Notes: generated from the sequence alone by a model not told the origin. Positions 37,695 through 47,781 are shown, counted from the first letter of the stretch. The stretch: 64,000 bases of DNA from Rhodobacter sp. (GCA_020250175.1 JADCEN010000029.1:1-64000), one strand, 5' to 3'. Numbers and translations are program-made.

Positions 37695-38141
37695 ATGCTG
37701 ATCCAGATCGCGGTGGGAACGGCGCTGCTGATCCTGAACATCACGGTGGCCGCACTTGCCGCGATGTTGCTGGAGGTGGCCTTTGTCAAGATGCATGGCT
37801 GGCTTCTGCGCGAGCCGCACCGGCCCAAGCTGGTTCTGGTGGTCGCCGCCGTGTCGATCTGGGTGCTTGGGGTCATTTCGGCGGCCGTCTGGATCTGGGC
37901 TTTCGCCTATCTGTGGCTGGGCGCGTTTGCCACGCTGGAAGAGTCTGTCTATTTTTCCATGGTGATGTTCACGACCCTTGGCCTTGGCGATGTGCTGTTG
38001 CCGAAGGACTGGCGCATTCTGGCGGGGATGGAGGCCGCGAACGGCTTTCTGAACTTTGGCCTGCTGAGCGCGCTTTTCATCGAGGCGTTGCGTCTGGTTC
38101 GCCTGAACCAGGTCAAGGTTTCGCGGCGCCGCGAGGACTGA
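37695..38141 (+). CDS. Small two-helix ion channel (Ion_trans_2 type)
   Basis: The 148-residue protein has hydrophobic segments at about residues 4-28, 46-72 and 108-126. Before the last one lies the filter-like motif TLGLGD at 94-99, preceded by YFSMVMFTT, the layout of a potassium-channel pore loop (usual filter TVGYGD). The changed residues (Leu for Val and Leu for Tyr) mean ion selectivity may differ. It is probably co-transcribed with the CDF gene upstream. The stop is followed by a long gap. Confidence 0.7.
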   Translation: MLIQIAVGTALLILNITVAALAAMLLEVAFVKMHGWLLREPHRPKLVLVVAAVSIWVLGVISAAVWIWAFAYLWLGAFATLEESVYFSMVMFTTLGLGDVLLPKDWRILAGMEAANGFLNFGLLSALFIEALRLVRLNQVKVSRRRED

Positions 38142-38589
38142 CGGCCAGGGGACCTGGGCGCGGTGCCGGGCCGTGACCGGCCCCGCGCAGGCGATTGCAG
38201 CACGGCCCGCCAGCCTCGCCGTGCCGGGCCAGGGCCGGCGTGGCACGGAAAAGGACAAGGACCAACGGCATTCGTCGGCAGGGGGCACTGCCGGAACCAC
38301 TCCCGTCCGCGACGGCTGGATCAGCGCGTCACGGTCGGCAACGCCGATCACTGCGGCCGCCGCAAGATCGCGCAGCGCCCCCCGACAGTGCGGGCAGCAG
38401 CGCCCCGGCCTGTCGCCAGCCACAAAAAGCCGACGATCCCGCCTGCCGCGAAATTCTCGGGCGGGCTGCACAGCTTGTGCCCGGACGGCTGGCCGGTTGC
38501 GGCGAAGCCCCCGAACGCAAGCCCGTCACGACCGAGCCGACTGCCCATCCCGGCCAGTCTTCAGGCGCGGGGCAAGACCGGGGACGGGG
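38142..38589. other. Gap with no recognisable gene
   Basis: These 448 bases hold no frame that resembles a known family on either strand. The minus-strand peptide ending GGIVGFLWLATGRG could be residue of a lost membrane protein, but the match is too weak to name. Confidence 0.5.
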
Positions 38590-39465
38590 TCAGTCCAGCA
38601 GGCCCGCGTGCCGCATTGCGGCCCTGATCCTTGTCCTGGTCGTGTCGGTCAACCCGACCAGCGGCAGGCGCACCTCTTCGTTGCACAGGCCCAGAAGTGA
38701 CAGCCCGTATTTCGCGCCCACCAGCCCCGGCTCGATAAAGATCGCCTCATGCAGGGGCATCAGCCGGTCCTGATACTCCAGCGCTTTCGCATAATCGCCG
38801 CGCAGGGTCGCCTCCTGGAACTCGGCACACAGGCGCGGCGCGACATTCGCCGTCACGCTGATGCAGCCCACCCCGCCATGGGCGTTAAAGCCCAGCGCCG
38901 TGGCATCTTCACCCGACAGCTGGATGAAACCGGCCCCGCAGGTGATACGCTGCTGGCTGACACGTTCGATCTTGCCGGTGGCATCCTTGACGCCGATGAT
39001 GCGCGGCAGCCTGGCCAGCGTGCCCATCGTCTCGGGCGACATGTCCACCGCCGAACGGCCGGGGATGTTGTAGATGATGATCGGCAGCGTGCAGCAGTCA
39101 TGCAGCGCGGTGTAATGCGCGATCAGACCGGCCTGCGTCGGCTTGTTGTAATAGGGCGTCACCACCAGCGCGGCGTCGGCCCCCACGCGTACGGCATGGC
39201 GGATCAGCCGGATGCCTTCGTCGGTGTTGTTGGACCCTGCACCGGCGATGACCGGCACGCGCCCGTGCGCCGCCTGCACCACAACCTCTACCACAGTCTC
39301 ATGTTCCTCATGCGACAGGGTCGGGCTTTCGCCCGTGGTGCCCACCGGAACCAGCCCGGTCGACCCCTGGTCAACATGCCATTCGACAAGGGATTTCAGC
39401 GTATCGAGATCCAGCGCACCGTTCTTGAACGGCGTCACCAGGGCTGGAATGGACCCCTTGATCAT
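38590..39465 (-). CDS. dapA: 4-hydroxy-tetrahydrodipicolinate synthase
   Basis: DapA condenses aspartate semialdehyde with pyruvate, the first committed step to lysine and meso-diaminopimelate. The 291-residue product has the Schiff-base Lys160 in GVKDATGK, the Tyr132 of IYNIPGR, the VGTTGES loop at 41-47 and TPYYNKPTQ at 103-111. I chose the ATG at 39465 because GGGGAG lies nine bases ahead; the ATG nine bases upstream touches that ribosome site with no spacing. It is divergent from slt. Confidence 0.95.
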   Translation of the reverse strand: MIKGSIPALVTPFKNGALDLDTLKSLVEWHVDQGSTGLVPVGTTGESPTLSHEEHETVVEVVVQAAHGRVPVIAGAGSNNTDEGIRLIRHAVRVGADAALVVTPYYNKPTQAGLIAHYTALHDCCTLPIIIYNIPGRSAVDMSPETMGTLARLPRIIGVKDATGKIERVSQQRITCGAGFIQLSGEDATALGFNAHGGVGCISVTANVAPRLCAEFQEATLRGDYAKALEYQDRLMPLHEAIFIEPGLVGAKYGLSLLGLCNEEVRLPLVGLTDTTRTRIRAAMRHAGLLD

Positions 39466-39612
39466 CGCACGCATCTCCCCTTCGTGGGGCGCAGACTCGC
39501 CCCGTTGCCGATGGCGTCTTCCTAGCGGGCGCGACCGGCCTTGCCAACCATCCGCCGCGCGATTGCGCAATTGTGTGTTGCGGGGCACGGGAACGCAGGG
39601 CAGAAGACGGGC

Positions 39613-41565
39613 ATGTCACCGCTTTGCCCCGCCCGTCTTCGCCATGGCCTGCGCCTTGTCGCGCTGGGTCTGTGTCTGGCCGCCCCCTGGCCCGTGCCGG
39701 CCGGCGAGGTCGCCGGTCTGCGCACGGCACTGGCCGCCGCCAGGGCAGAAGACTGGGCGGCGGCCATGGCGGCGGCCGAAGGCCAGGTGTCCGACGACAT
39801 CGTCGAATGGCTGCGCCTGCGGTCGGGCGAGGGGCTGCTGGACGAATATGAGGCATTCCAGCAGCGCCGCCCGGACTGGCCCGGCCTTGGCCTGTTGCGC
39901 GAAAAGGGCGAAGCGGCTGTGGCCCGGTCCACCTCGGCGGAACGGGTGCTGGCCTGGTTCAACGGCAGGCAACCCGAAACGGTGGAAGGGTCTTTCGCAC
40001 TGATCCGCGCCCATACCGCCCTTGGCCAGGCCGATGCCGCCCGGACCGAAGCGGTGCGGGCCTGGATTGACCTGTCCTTCACCGCTGACCAGGAGACGGC
40101 CCTGCTGGAGGCCTATCCAAAGGCCCTGGCAGAGGTGAATGAAACCCGGCTGGACCGGCTTTTGTGGGAAGGTGAGGTCACCGAAGCCGCGCGGATGCTG
40201 CCCAGGGTAGAGGCAGGCTGGCGCAAGCTGGCCGAAGCCCGCATCGCCCTGCGCCAGGATGCGCCCGGCGTGGACAGCGCGCTCAAGGCGGTGCCCGCAG
40301 CCCTGTCCGATCATCCCGGACTTGTCTATGAGCGGTTCATCTGGCGCATGCGCAAAGAGCGCTACGAAGATGCGGCCACCCTGATCGTTGCCAGCAGCAG
40401 CAGCGCCGAAACCCTGGGCCGGCCGGAAGACTGGGCCGAACGCCGCGCCCTGCTGGCCCGCCGCCTTTTGCGTGACGGCGATCCGCGCATGGCCTACCGC
40501 GTTGCCGCGTCGCACCATCTGGCGGGGGGCAGCGATTACGCCGATCTGGAATTCATCGCGGGTTTTGTCGCCCTGCGGCATCTGGGGGATGCACAGGCGG
40601 CGCTGGACCATTTCCGCAGGCTCAGCGCCGCCGTCGGCACGCCGATCAGCCTGGCGCGCGGTGCCTATTGGGAAGGCCGCGCGCTGGAGACGCTGGGTCA
40701 GACCGAGGCGGCACAGGCGGCCTTTGCGCGGGCGGCGCAGAACCAGACGGCCTATTACGGGCTTCTGGCTGCGGAACGTCTGGGAATACCGCTTGATCCG
40801 GCGATTCTGGGCGGGCAGCAATACCCGGATTGGCGGACGGCCTCTTTCGCGGGGTCGTCGGTGATGCAGGCGGCAATCCTGTTGCAGCAGGCCGGGGACC
40901 GGGCTTTGGCGAAACGGTTCCTTCTGCATCTGGCGGGCGGTCTGACTGCGCAGGAACTGGGCCAGCTGGGCGACATGGCGCTGTCCCTGGACGAGCCGCA
41001 TTTCGCGGTGCTGATCGGCAAGCAGGCGGCAGAGCGCGGCATCATCCTGCCACGTGTCCATTTCCCGGTGACCGATCTTGTGCCGGATGGCCTGGCGGTC
41101 AGCCGGGCGCTGGCCCTGTCGATCGCGCGGCGGGAAAGCGAGTTTGATCCGGGCGCGATCAGCCCGGCGGGCGCGCGCGGGCTGATGCAGGTGATGCCGG
41201 AAACCGCCCGCATGATGGCGACGAGGTTGGGAAAGGGCTTTGACCGGGCGCGTCTGACCAGCGATCCGGCCTATAATGCGGCCCTGGGGTCGGAATACCT
41301 CAAGGTGCTGCTGGACGAATTCGGACCATCGATCGCGCTGGTTGCCGCAGGCTACAACGCGGGGCCGGGCCGCCCGCGCGCCTGGGTCGAAAAGTTCGGT
41401 GACCCCCGGCGCGCGGACGTGGATGTGGTGGATTGGGTCGAAATGATCCCCTTCAGCGAAACCCGCACCTATGTGATGCGCGTGGCGGAATCGGTGGTGA
41501 TCTATCGTGCCAGGCTCAGCGGCGAAGCCGGGCCGGTGGACATCACCGGCGAATTGAAGGGCTGA
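39613..41565 (+). CDS. slt: Soluble lytic murein transglycosylase
   Basis: The 650-residue enzyme cleaves peptidoglycan to 1,6-anhydro products. A signal sequence ([16 protein letters not shown]) exports it. A long helical superhelical region (about 30-490), typical of Slt70, precedes the lysozyme-like domain. That domain has the catalytic Glu508 in [24 protein letters not shown], then [11 protein letters not shown] and [12 protein letters not shown] chose the ATG at 39613, which opens the signal peptide. It is divergent from dapA and followed by a hairpin at 41577. Confidence 0.93.
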   Translation: MSPLCPARLRHGLRLVALGLCLAAPWPVPAGEVAGLRTALAAARAEDWAAAMAAAEGQVSDDIVEWLRLRSGEGLLDEYEAFQQRRPDWPGLGLLREKGEAAVARSTSAERVLAWFNGRQPETVEGSFALIRAHTALGQADAARTEAVRAWIDLSFTADQETALLEAYPKALAEVNETRLDRLLWEGEVTEAARMLPRVEAGWRKLAEARIALRQDAPGVDSALKAVPAALSDHPGLVYERFIWRMRKERYEDAATLIVASSSSAETLGRPEDWAERRALLARRLLRDGDPRMAYRVAASHHLAGGSDYADLEFIAGFVALRHLGDAQAALDHFRRLSAAVGTPISLARGAYWEGRALETLGQTEAAQAAFARAAQNQTAYYGLLAAERLGIPLDPAILGGQQYPDWRTASFAGSSVMQAAILLQQAGDRALAKRFLLHLAGGLTAQELGQLGDMALSLDEPHFAVLIGKQAAERGIILPRVHFPVTDLVPDGLAVSRALALSIARRESEFDPGAISPAGARGLMQVMPETARMMATRLGKGFDRARLTSDPAYNAALGSEYLKVLLDEFGPSIALVAAGYNAGPGRPRAWVEKFGDPRRADVDVVDWVEMIPFSETRTYVMRVAESVVIYRARLSGEAGPVDITGELKG

Positions 41566-41576
41566 CAGGGCGGGGC

Positions 41577-41591
41577 GGGGGCTTTGCCCCC
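41577..41591 (+). terminator. Hairpin terminator after slt
   Basis: A 6-bp stem pairs GGGGGC (41577-41582) with GCCCCC (41586-41591) around TTT, starting 12 bases after the stop. The downstream tail ATTCTTGTAT resembles the tail of the hairpin at 26358. Confidence 0.5.
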
Positions 41592-41698
41592 ACACCGCCA
41601 GCATTCTTGTATCGCGCAGGTGTCGGCGTAATCGGGTGCAGGCCGAAGACAATGGGCGAAAATCTATCGGGAAACCGCGCGGACAGGCTGGAAACTGT

Positions 41699-42065
41699 GC
41701 GCCCAGAGGACTGACTGAAAACGCTCCTGTGGAGCGTTTTCACGGTCCGATTGCCGGAGGGCTTTAGCCCGCAGGCAAGGGGGTGAGGGCCGCCCGGACG
41801 ATCTGCCAGTGGCAGATCGTCAGGCCCGAACGCACTGCGCGCAAGCGCAGGGCCGGGAAGCCACCCTCCTGACGGCGGTAATCCGGCCGCGCCTGCCTGG
41901 GGCTGGCGCGGAATCGCGCCTGCCCAGGGGGTGATGAGCGATCAGAAATCGTCCTGTGGACGATTTCCGCGAAGAACGCCGCGCCCGTGGCGCGGCTGGA
42001 CGGCAGGCGCGGCCGTCGGGGCAGTGCCCCGACTTGACGCGGGCCAAATCCGACAAGAAGAAAAG
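41699..42065. repeat. Family II hairpin element, long copy A
   Basis: This intergenic block between slt and the DMT gene holds five perfect hairpins, each closed by an NGT triloop: 41717-41741 (11 bp, TGT), 41797-41821 (11 bp, AGT), 41945-41967 (10 bp, TGT), 41978-41996 (8 bp, CGT) and 42015-42033 (8 bp, AGT). It also has a compound stem with inner GGGC and GCCC arms around TTTA at 41757-41770. It ends in a CAAATCCGACAAGAAGAAAAGG tail. The second half matches copy B closely over about 150 bases. No reading frame across it resembles a protein family. The remainder of the 586-base gap is featureless apart from the slt hairpin. Confidence 0.85.
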
Positions 42066-42151
42066 GGCGCGCCATGCGCCGACCGAGTCATCGGAGCCTC
42101 ATCACGCTATAGGATATTCATGAACAGAAAATGGGGCTGGACGGAGCCGGG

Positions 42152-43024
42152 TCAGGGCCGGGTCCCGACCCTTTGCTGCCACAGGGTGAACAGCCCGGCG
42201 CAGACAACCACAGCGGCCCCGACAGCCACGTTCAGCTGCAGCACCTCGCCGAAGACGAAAATCCCGATGGCCGAGGCGAAGACCAGCTGCAGATAGGCAA
42301 AGGGTTGCACCGCGCTGGCTTCGGCTACCTCATAGGCGCGGATCAGCAGCCAGTGGGCCAAGGCCGCCGTGCAGCACAAAAGGCCCATCCAGCCCCAGTC
42401 GGCCCGCGTCATCGGCTCCCACGCCCATAGGCCGGGCGGGGTCATTGCCACCGCCCCGGCGATGCCTGTCCAGAAAAAGCTGACCGACGCCGTATCGCGG
42501 CGCGAGACGTAGCGCGTCAGCAGGCCATAAAGCGCGAACATAAAGGCCGACAGCAGCGGAACCAGCGCCACAGGCGAAAACACCCGCAGGCCGGGCTGCA
42601 GGATGATCAGGACACCGACAAAGCCTGTTGCGATGGCGATCCAGCGCCGCCAGCCCACCCTTTCGCCCAGAACGGGGCCGGACAGGGCGGCGACCAGCAG
42701 CGGGTAACAGGTGAAGACGGCATGGCTTTCGACCAGCCCCAGCATGACGAAGGCCAAAACCATGACGCAGACTTCTGCCGCCAGCAACACGCCGCGCGTG
42801 ATCTGCAGCACGGGATGGTGGCTGCGGACCGCGTTGCGCAGCCCGCCCGCCTTGCGTGCCGCCAGGGCAGTGACGAAGATGGCAAAGAACCAAAAGCGGA
42901 TCATCACCACCATGAAGACGCTGTATTCGCCCGCCAGATGCCGCGAGATACCGTCCTGCAGGGCAAAAACCAGCGTGGTGGCGATCATCAGCCAGATGCC
43001 CAGACGGGTGTTCTGTTCGGTCAT
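42152..43024 (-). CDS. DMT-superfamily transporter (EamA domains)
   Basis: The 290-residue protein has ten membrane helices forming two EamA repeats, the architecture of drug/metabolite exporters. Marks are LGIWLMIATTLVFALQDGISRHLA at the start, GRVGWRRWIAIATGFVGVLIILQPG near the middle, and the second repeat with YLQLVFASAIGIFVFGEVL. It exports an unidentified small metabolite across the inner membrane. Its ATG overlaps the mnmD stop by four bases, so the two are co-transcribed, although their functions look unrelated. Confidence 0.88.
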   Translation of the reverse strand: MTEQNTRLGIWLMIATTLVFALQDGISRHLAGEYSVFMVVMIRFWFFAIFVTALAARKAGGLRNAVRSHHPVLQITRGVLLAAEVCVMVLAFVMLGLVESHAVFTCYPLLVAALSGPVLGERVGWRRWIAIATGFVGVLIILQPGLRVFSPVALVPLLSAFMFALYGLLTRYVSRRDTASVSFFWTGIAGAVAMTPPGLWAWEPMTRADWGWMGLLCCTAALAHWLLIRAYEVAEASAVQPFAYLQLVFASAIGIFVFGEVLQLNVAVGAAVVVCAGLFTLWQQRVGTRP

Positions 43025-43701
43025 GCGGAAAGACTGCCCGCCGTCATGTGGCGTTTGGGGCCGAAACCGGGGCGACGCTCAACCGCAAAACCGGCCAAGG
43101 CCAGGGCGCGGCGCACGCACCCTGCGGCAGTATAGGTGGCGAAGGTGCCGCCAGCGTTGGTATGCGCGGCAACCTGCGCCATCAGCCTATCTGTCCAAAG
43201 CTCCGGGTTCCTGGCGGGCGAGAAGCCGTCCAGAAACCAGGCATCGGCGCGGCCCGGCCAGGGGCCAAGTATGTTGGCCGCATCGCCGATGATGATGTCG
43301 GCCTCCAGCCCCGGCAGGCGGATCTGCCGACACCCGGCGGCCCATTGCGCCAGGAAACCCGCGCGCACCTCTGCCACTTCGGGAAAGGCCGACAGCGCGC
43401 GCCCGATATCGGCGGCGGTCATCGGGCAGACCTCGAACGAGGTGTAGCGCAGCGGCCCGGAGGGACCGGTTTCGCGCCAGGCCATCAGGCTGGCCAGCAT
43501 GTTCAGGCCGGTGCCGAACCCCAGTTCGGCAATGTGAAAGCCCGGCCGGAACCGCCCCGGCAGGCCATTGCCGGCCAGAAACACATGGCGCGTTTCCCCC
43601 AGCCCGCCGCCCCGCGAGAAATAGGGGTCGCCAAAACGGCTCGAGACCGGCACGCAGCCGTCGGTCCAGTCAAGCTCTGCCGTCTGGTTCCCCGCCGTCA
43701 T
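43021..43701 (-). CDS. mnmD: tRNA (5-methylaminomethyl-2-thiouridine)-methyltransferase, MnmD type
   Basis: The 226-residue protein corresponds to the N-terminal methyltransferase half of MnmC. It has the SAM-binding GFGTGLNML at 61-69, preceded by FHIAELG, and the DAWFLDGFSPARNPELW motif that identifies the MnmC/MnmD family near residues 155-171. It would methylate nm5s2U34 in tRNAs for Lys, Glu and Gln. The oxidase half of MnmC is not attached; a separate FAD protein of that type is encoded divergently next door. The ATG at 43701 opens the conserved region. Confidence 0.85.
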   Translation of the reverse strand: MTAGNQTAELDWTDGCVPVSSRFGDPYFSRGGGLGETRHVFLAGNGLPGRFRPGFHIAELGFGTGLNMLASLMAWRETGPSGPLRYTSFEVCPMTAADIGRALSAFPEVAEVRAGFLAQWAAGCRQIRLPGLEADIIIGDAANILGPWPGRADAWFLDGFSPARNPELWTDRLMAQVAAHTNAGGTFATYTAAGCVRRALALAGFAVERRPGFGPKRHMTAGSLSA

Positions 43702-43749
43702 TTGCCCTACACCCCGGATGGTTGCGGACATAGGGCAAGGGTGCCGGGC

Positions 43750-44787
43750 ATGGCAAGGCCGGATCTGACCGTCAGGGGGGCCGGAATCTTCGGCCTGTCA
43801 ATCGCATGGGAAGCGGCGCGGCGCGGCGCACGGGTGCGCGTGATCGAGGTGGCGCGGATCGGGGCCGGTTGCAGCGGCGGCCTGGTGGGCGCGCTGGCCC
43901 CGCATGTTCCCGGGCAATGGAACGACAAGAAGGCCTTCCAGCTGGACAGCCTGCTGATGGCAGAGGCCTGGTGGGCCGCCGTCGACGCAGAGTCCGGTGT
44001 CGCGGCGGGCTACGCCCGGACAGGGCGGCTGCAACCGCTGGCGGATGAGCGGGCCGTTGCCGCCGCGCGGGCGCGCGGGGCCGAGGCGGACACCCTGTGG
44101 CGGGGCCGGGCGGTCTGGCAGGTCATTCCCGCCACCGGAGGCTGGCAGCCCGACAGCCCGACGGGCTGGCTGGTGCATGATACGCTGTCTGCGCGCATCA
44201 ACCCGCGCGCCGCCCTTGCCTCGCTTGCGGGGGCGATCCGCGCGCGGGGGGGCGACATCGGTCCGGATGACGGGGATGTTCGGGGGCCTGTCCTCTGGGC
44301 GACGGGGACCGCCGGGCTGCAGGCGCTTTCGGCCGATCTGGGCCGTCCGATGGGGGGCGGGGTCAAGGGGCAGGCCGCACTTCTGGCGCATGACGCCCCT
44401 GCGCTGCCACAGCTTTTCATCGACGGGCTGCATATTGTTCCGCATGGCGACGGAACGGTTGCCATCGGGTCCACCAGCGAACGGACATGGTCCGATCCTG
44501 CCCGTACCGATGACCGGCTGGAGGCACTGATCCGGCGCGTCAGGGCGGCCTGCCCGGCGCTGGCAGGGGCCACGGTGTTGGAGCGCTGGGCCGGTCTGCG
44601 CCCGCGCGCCGCCACCCGTGCACCGATGCTGGGGGCATGGCCGGGCCGCGACGGGCAGTTCATTGCGAATGGCGGCTTCAAGATCGGCTTCGGCATGGCC
44701 CCGAAGGTGGCCCGGGTGATGGCAGATCTGGTGTTGGACCGGACAGACCGGATTCCGCCTTCGTTCCGGGTGGAGGCAAGCCTTTAG
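43750..44787 (+). CDS. FAD-dependent oxidoreductase (MnmC2/DAO-like)
   Basis: The 345-residue flavoprotein has a DAO fold. The FAD-binding GAGIFG is at residues 10-15, in LTVRGAGIFGLSIAWEAARRGARVRVIE, and the C-terminal part has GLRPRAATRAPMLGAWPG and NGGFKIGFGMAPKVARVMADLVL, a layout seen in the oxidase half of MnmC. By that reading it would oxidise the carboxymethylaminomethyl group of U34 to the nm5s2U substrate used by MnmD. A general glycine-oxidase role is the alternative. It is divergent from mnmD with 48 bases between the starts, which supports the pairing. Confidence 0.75.
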   Translation: MARPDLTVRGAGIFGLSIAWEAARRGARVRVIEVARIGAGCSGGLVGALAPHVPGQWNDKKAFQLDSLLMAEAWWAAVDAESGVAAGYARTGRLQPLADERAVAAARARGAEADTLWRGRAVWQVIPATGGWQPDSPTGWLVHDTLSARINPRAALASLAGAIRARGGDIGPDDGDVRGPVLWATGTAGLQALSADLGRPMGGGVKGQAALLAHDAPALPQLFIDGLHIVPHGDGTVAIGSTSERTWSDPARTDDRLEALIRRVRAACPALAGATVLERWAGLRPRAATRAPMLGAWPGRDGQFIANGGFKIGFGMAPKVARVMADLVLDRTDRIPPSFRVEASL

Positions 44788-44868
44788 CGGGGTGTTGAAG
44801 ATGCATTCCGGCGGCCTGCCACGCGGGAAAATCCATCCGATTCTGCCGAAAAGGGTTGCTATTCCGGG

Positions 44869-45109
44869 CGGGCAGGGAAACGCAGCGCGTTTCCCTGCCC
44901 GGCGAAAGACCACGGCCCAGTGGGACCGCCCCCGGTGGCGCAACGAAGGCCAGCGCTCGCCGAGGGCGGGCCGGGCGCTGGCCGGGGGCCTTGGCCTCCG
45001 GCGGGCCAAGGGGCGGCAGAGCTCTGTGGCAGGGGCAATGGCCCCTGCCATGGCAGTGACGCAATTCCGCCTCCACTCCGGGCGGAAGAAGGAAACGCAC
45101 CGCGTTTCC
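44869..45109 (-). repeat. Family I modular repeat, inverted copy
   Basis: Read on the minus strand this 240-base block follows the module order of the 4.5-5.1 kb array. Modules, in + coordinates, are a 15-bp hairpin at 44869-44901 (arm core GGGAAACGC, loop AGC); an inverted repeat GGCCAGCGC (44948-44956) with GCGCTGGCC (44975-44983); a hairpin at 45027-45050 (arm TGGCAGGGGC, loop AATG); and a hairpin at 45091-45109 (arm GGAAACGC, loop ACC). The CCGGGGGC module is partly decayed. It fills the convergent gap between the FAD oxidoreductase and betA. The remaining bases of the gap show no gene. Confidence 0.8.
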
Positions 45110-45121
45110 CCGCCCCTGCGG

Positions 45122-46780
45122 TCAGCGCTGCGACGTTGCCCAGCGCGGGCTGACCCAGGGTTCCAGATTTTCCGGTGCCAGTGGCGTTCGGCCCAGGATG
45201 TGGTCGGCGGCCTTCTCGCCCACCATGATCGAGGGGGCATTGAGGTTGCCGTTGGTCACGCGCGGGAAGATCGAGCTGTCGGCAACGCGAAGACCGTCCA
45301 CCCCGATGACGCGGCAGGCAGGATCGACCACGGCCATCGGGTCCTCGCGCCGCCCCATGCGCGCCGTTCCACAGGGGTGGTAGGCGCTTTCGGCATGGTC
45401 GCGGATGAAGGCATCCAGTTCCGCGTCGGACTGGGCCGCCGCGCCGGGCTGGATTTCATGCTTCACAAAGGGCTGCATCGCCGCCTGTCCGAAGATTTCG
45501 CGGGTCAGGCGGATGCAGGCGCGGAAATCCACCCAGTCGTCGGGGTGCGACATGTAATTGAAGCGGATCACCGGTGCTGCCGCCGGGTCGGCTGACCGCA
45601 GCGTGACCGTGCCGCGCGATTTCGACCGCATCGGGCCGACATGGGCCTGAAAGCCGTGCCCTTCGACCGCGGCCTTGCCGTCATAGCGCACTGCGATGGG
45701 CAGGAAGTGATACTGGATGTCGGGGTATTCCACCCCGGGTCCGGAGCGGATGAAGGCGCAGGCTTCGAACTGGTTCGACGCACCAAGGCCGCGCCCGGTC
45801 AGCAACCATTGCGCGCCGATGCGGGCCTTGCCCCAAAGGTTCCAGTGCCTGAACAGCGTGACCGGCTGGCTGGCGGCGAACTGCAGATACAGCTCCAGAT
45901 GGTCCTGAAGATTCGCGCCCACGCCCGGACGGTCGGCGATGACCGGAATGCCATAGTCCGCCAGATGCGCTGCGGGACCGATGCCCGACAGCATCAGAAG
46001 CTTCGGCGTGTTGATCGAGGAGGCGGCAAGCACCACCTCCCCCGACGCGGGGATCACGCGGACAGCCCCGCCCTGCGCAACCTCGACCCCGGTGGCCCTC
46101 CCGTTTTCCACGACCACCCGCTGTGCCAGGGCGCGGACGACCTGCACCTTGCCGGTCTTCAGCGCGGGCCGCAGATATGCATTGGCCGCAGACCAGCGCC
46201 TGCCCTTCCAGATGGTGGCTTCCATCGGGCCAAAGCCTTCCTGCGCGCGGCCATTGTAATCCTCTGTCACCGGATAACCGGCCTGCCGGCCCGCTTCGAT
46301 GAAGGCATTGAACAGCGGGTTGTCACGGGGGCCGCGCGTGATGTGCAGCGGGCCGTCATGGCCGCGCCATTCGGGATCGCCTGCGTCCCCGTGCCAGTGT
46401 TCCATGCGCTTGAAATAGGGCAGCACATCGGCATAGCCCCAGCCCGCGGCACCCTGATCGGCCCAATGGTCAAAATCGCGCGCATGGCCGCGCACATAGA
46501 CCATGCCGTTGATGCTGGACGACCCGCCCAGCACCTTGCCGCGCGGGGTCGCCAGCACGCGGTTGCCAAGATGCGGTTCGGGTTCGGTACGCAGGCCCCA
46601 GTCATAGCGGGCCATGTTCATCGGAAAGGACAGGGCGGCGGGCATCTGGATGAAGGGGCCGGCATCGGTGCCGCCATGTTCGATCACCGTCACCCGCAAC
46701 CCGGCCATGCCCAGCCGATACGCCATGGCACAGCCGGCCGAGCCTGCGCCCACGATCACCACATCCGCCGTCATCTTCAC
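45122..46780 (-). CDS. betA: Choline dehydrogenase (GMC oxidoreductase)
   Basis: The 552-residue flavoenzyme oxidises choline to betaine aldehyde at the membrane. The FAD motif GAGSAG is at residues 11-16, the GMC signatures [14 protein letters not shown] and [16 protein letters not shown] are present, and the active-site His lies in [12 protein letters not shown], followed by [24 protein letters not shown]. The start is taken as GTG at 46780, which overlaps the preceding stop (GTGA); ATG at 46774 is an alternative. It is the last gene of the betI-betC-dehydratase-betA operon. The partner betB is absent here. Confidence 0.93.
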   Translation of the reverse strand: MKMTADVVIVGAGSAGCAMAYRLGMAGLRVTVIEHGGTDAGPFIQMPAALSFPMNMARYDWGLRTEPEPHLGNRVLATPRGKVLGGSSSINGMVYVRGHARDFDHWADQGAAGWGYADVLPYFKRMEHWHGDAGDPEWRGHDGPLHITRGPRDNPLFNAFIEAGRQAGYPVTEDYNGRAQEGFGPMEATIWKGRRWSAANAYLRPALKTGKVQVVRALAQRVVVENGRATGVEVAQGGAVRVIPASGEVVLAASSINTPKLLMLSGIGPAAHLADYGIPVIADRPGVGANLQDHLELYLQFAASQPVTLFRHWNLWGKARIGAQWLLTGRGLGASNQFEACAFIRSGPGVEYPDIQYHFLPIAVRYDGKAAVEGHGFQAHVGPMRSKSRGTVTLRSADPAAAPVIRFNYMSHPDDWVDFRACIRLTREIFGQAAMQPFVKHEIQPGAAAQSDAELDAFIRDHAESAYHPCGTARMGRREDPMAVVDPACRVIGVDGLRVADSSIFPRVTNGNLNAPSIMVGEKAADHILGRTPLAPENLEPWVSPRWATSQR

Positions 46781-47781
46781 TCTGATCCGACAAGGGCGGT
46801 GAAGCGGCCAAGCGCCACATTCCCGCCGGTCGCAACGATGACCACCGTCTTTCCCCGCACGGGGATCTGCCCGTCCAGCACGGCGGCCAGCGCCACCGCG
46901 CCCGAAGGTTCCAGCACCAGCTTCAGCCGTTCAAAGGCAAAACGCATGGCATGGGCCACCGGCCCGTCGGCCACCGCCACGCCGCGCACGCCGGCCTTGC
47001 GCGCCGCCGCCAGCGGGGCCGTGCCGGGGGCGGTCGCCTGCAGCGCATCCGAAATGGTCGGGGTCGCGCCGGGCACGCGGCGCATCTCGCCTGCCGACAG
47101 CGACAGGCCCATGCCGTTGTAGCCTTCGGGTTCCACCGCCAGGATGGCCGTTGCGGGGCTGGCGTAATGCAGCGCCAGCGCAAGCCCGCCCAAAAGCCCG
47201 CCCCCGCCCACCGGGCAGGCCACGACATCGGCGTCAAGGCCAAGGTCGTGCAACTGTTCCAGCATTTCGAGGCCCGCCCCTGCCTGCCCTGCCACGATCA
47301 TCGGATCATCGAAGGGATGCAGCAGCACCAGACCCTCGCGCGCGGCAATCTCGCGGGCAAGGGCTGCGGCCACCTCTTCGCGCGGGCGGTCGCCATGGTG
47401 CGACAGGATCACCCGCGCGCCATAGCCTTCGGTTGCCTCGCGCTTCAGCGCGGGCGCATCGGCGGGCATGACGATGGTGACAGGCACGCCCAGGCTGCGG
47501 CCCGCCGCCGCCAGGCCTTGCGCGAAATTGCCCGAGGAAAAGGCCGCGACCCCGCGCGCGCGGTCTTCGGGCGGCAGGCACCACAGCCGCCAGTAGGCGC
47601 CCCGGATTTTGAAAGAACCGGTCGATTGCAGGCTTTCGGCCTTGACCAGCGCCCTGGCCGCCCCGGTCGCCCGCGCCAGCGCATCACAGTCCAGCAGCGG
47701 TGTCCGCTGCGTCGCCGTCCGCGTCACCGCATAGGCGGCGGCAAGATCGGCGGCGGTGGGGACAAGGCCCGGTTGCATCAT
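46777..47781 (-). CDS. PLP-dependent threonine/serine dehydratase-like protein
   Basis: The 334-residue protein is a fold-type II PLP enzyme like catabolic threonine dehydratase or serine racemase. The PLP lysine is Lys58 in TGSFKIRGA, and the phosphate loop is GGGGLLGG near residue 178. It deaminates or racemises a hydroxy-amino acid. Its position inside the bet operon, linked by 4-base overlaps to betC on one side and betA on the other, is unusual. Some relatives of this family act on related beta-hydroxy amino acids such as hydroxyaspartate; specificity cannot be assigned from sequence. Confidence 0.85.
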   Translation of the reverse strand: MMQPGLVPTAADLAAAYAVTRTATQRTPLLDCDALARATGAARALVKAESLQSTGSFKIRGAYWRLWCLPPEDRARGVAAFSSGNFAQGLAAAGRSLGVPVTIVMPADAPALKREATEGYGARVILSHHGDRPREEVAAALAREIAAREGLVLLHPFDDPMIVAGQAGAGLEMLEQLHDLGLDADVVACPVGGGGLLGGLALALHYASPATAILAVEPEGYNGMGLSLSAGEMRRVPGATPTISDALQATAPGTAPLAAARKAGVRGVAVADGPVAHAMRFAFERLKLVLEPSGAVALAAVLDGQIPVRGKTVVIVATGGNVALGRFTALVGSE

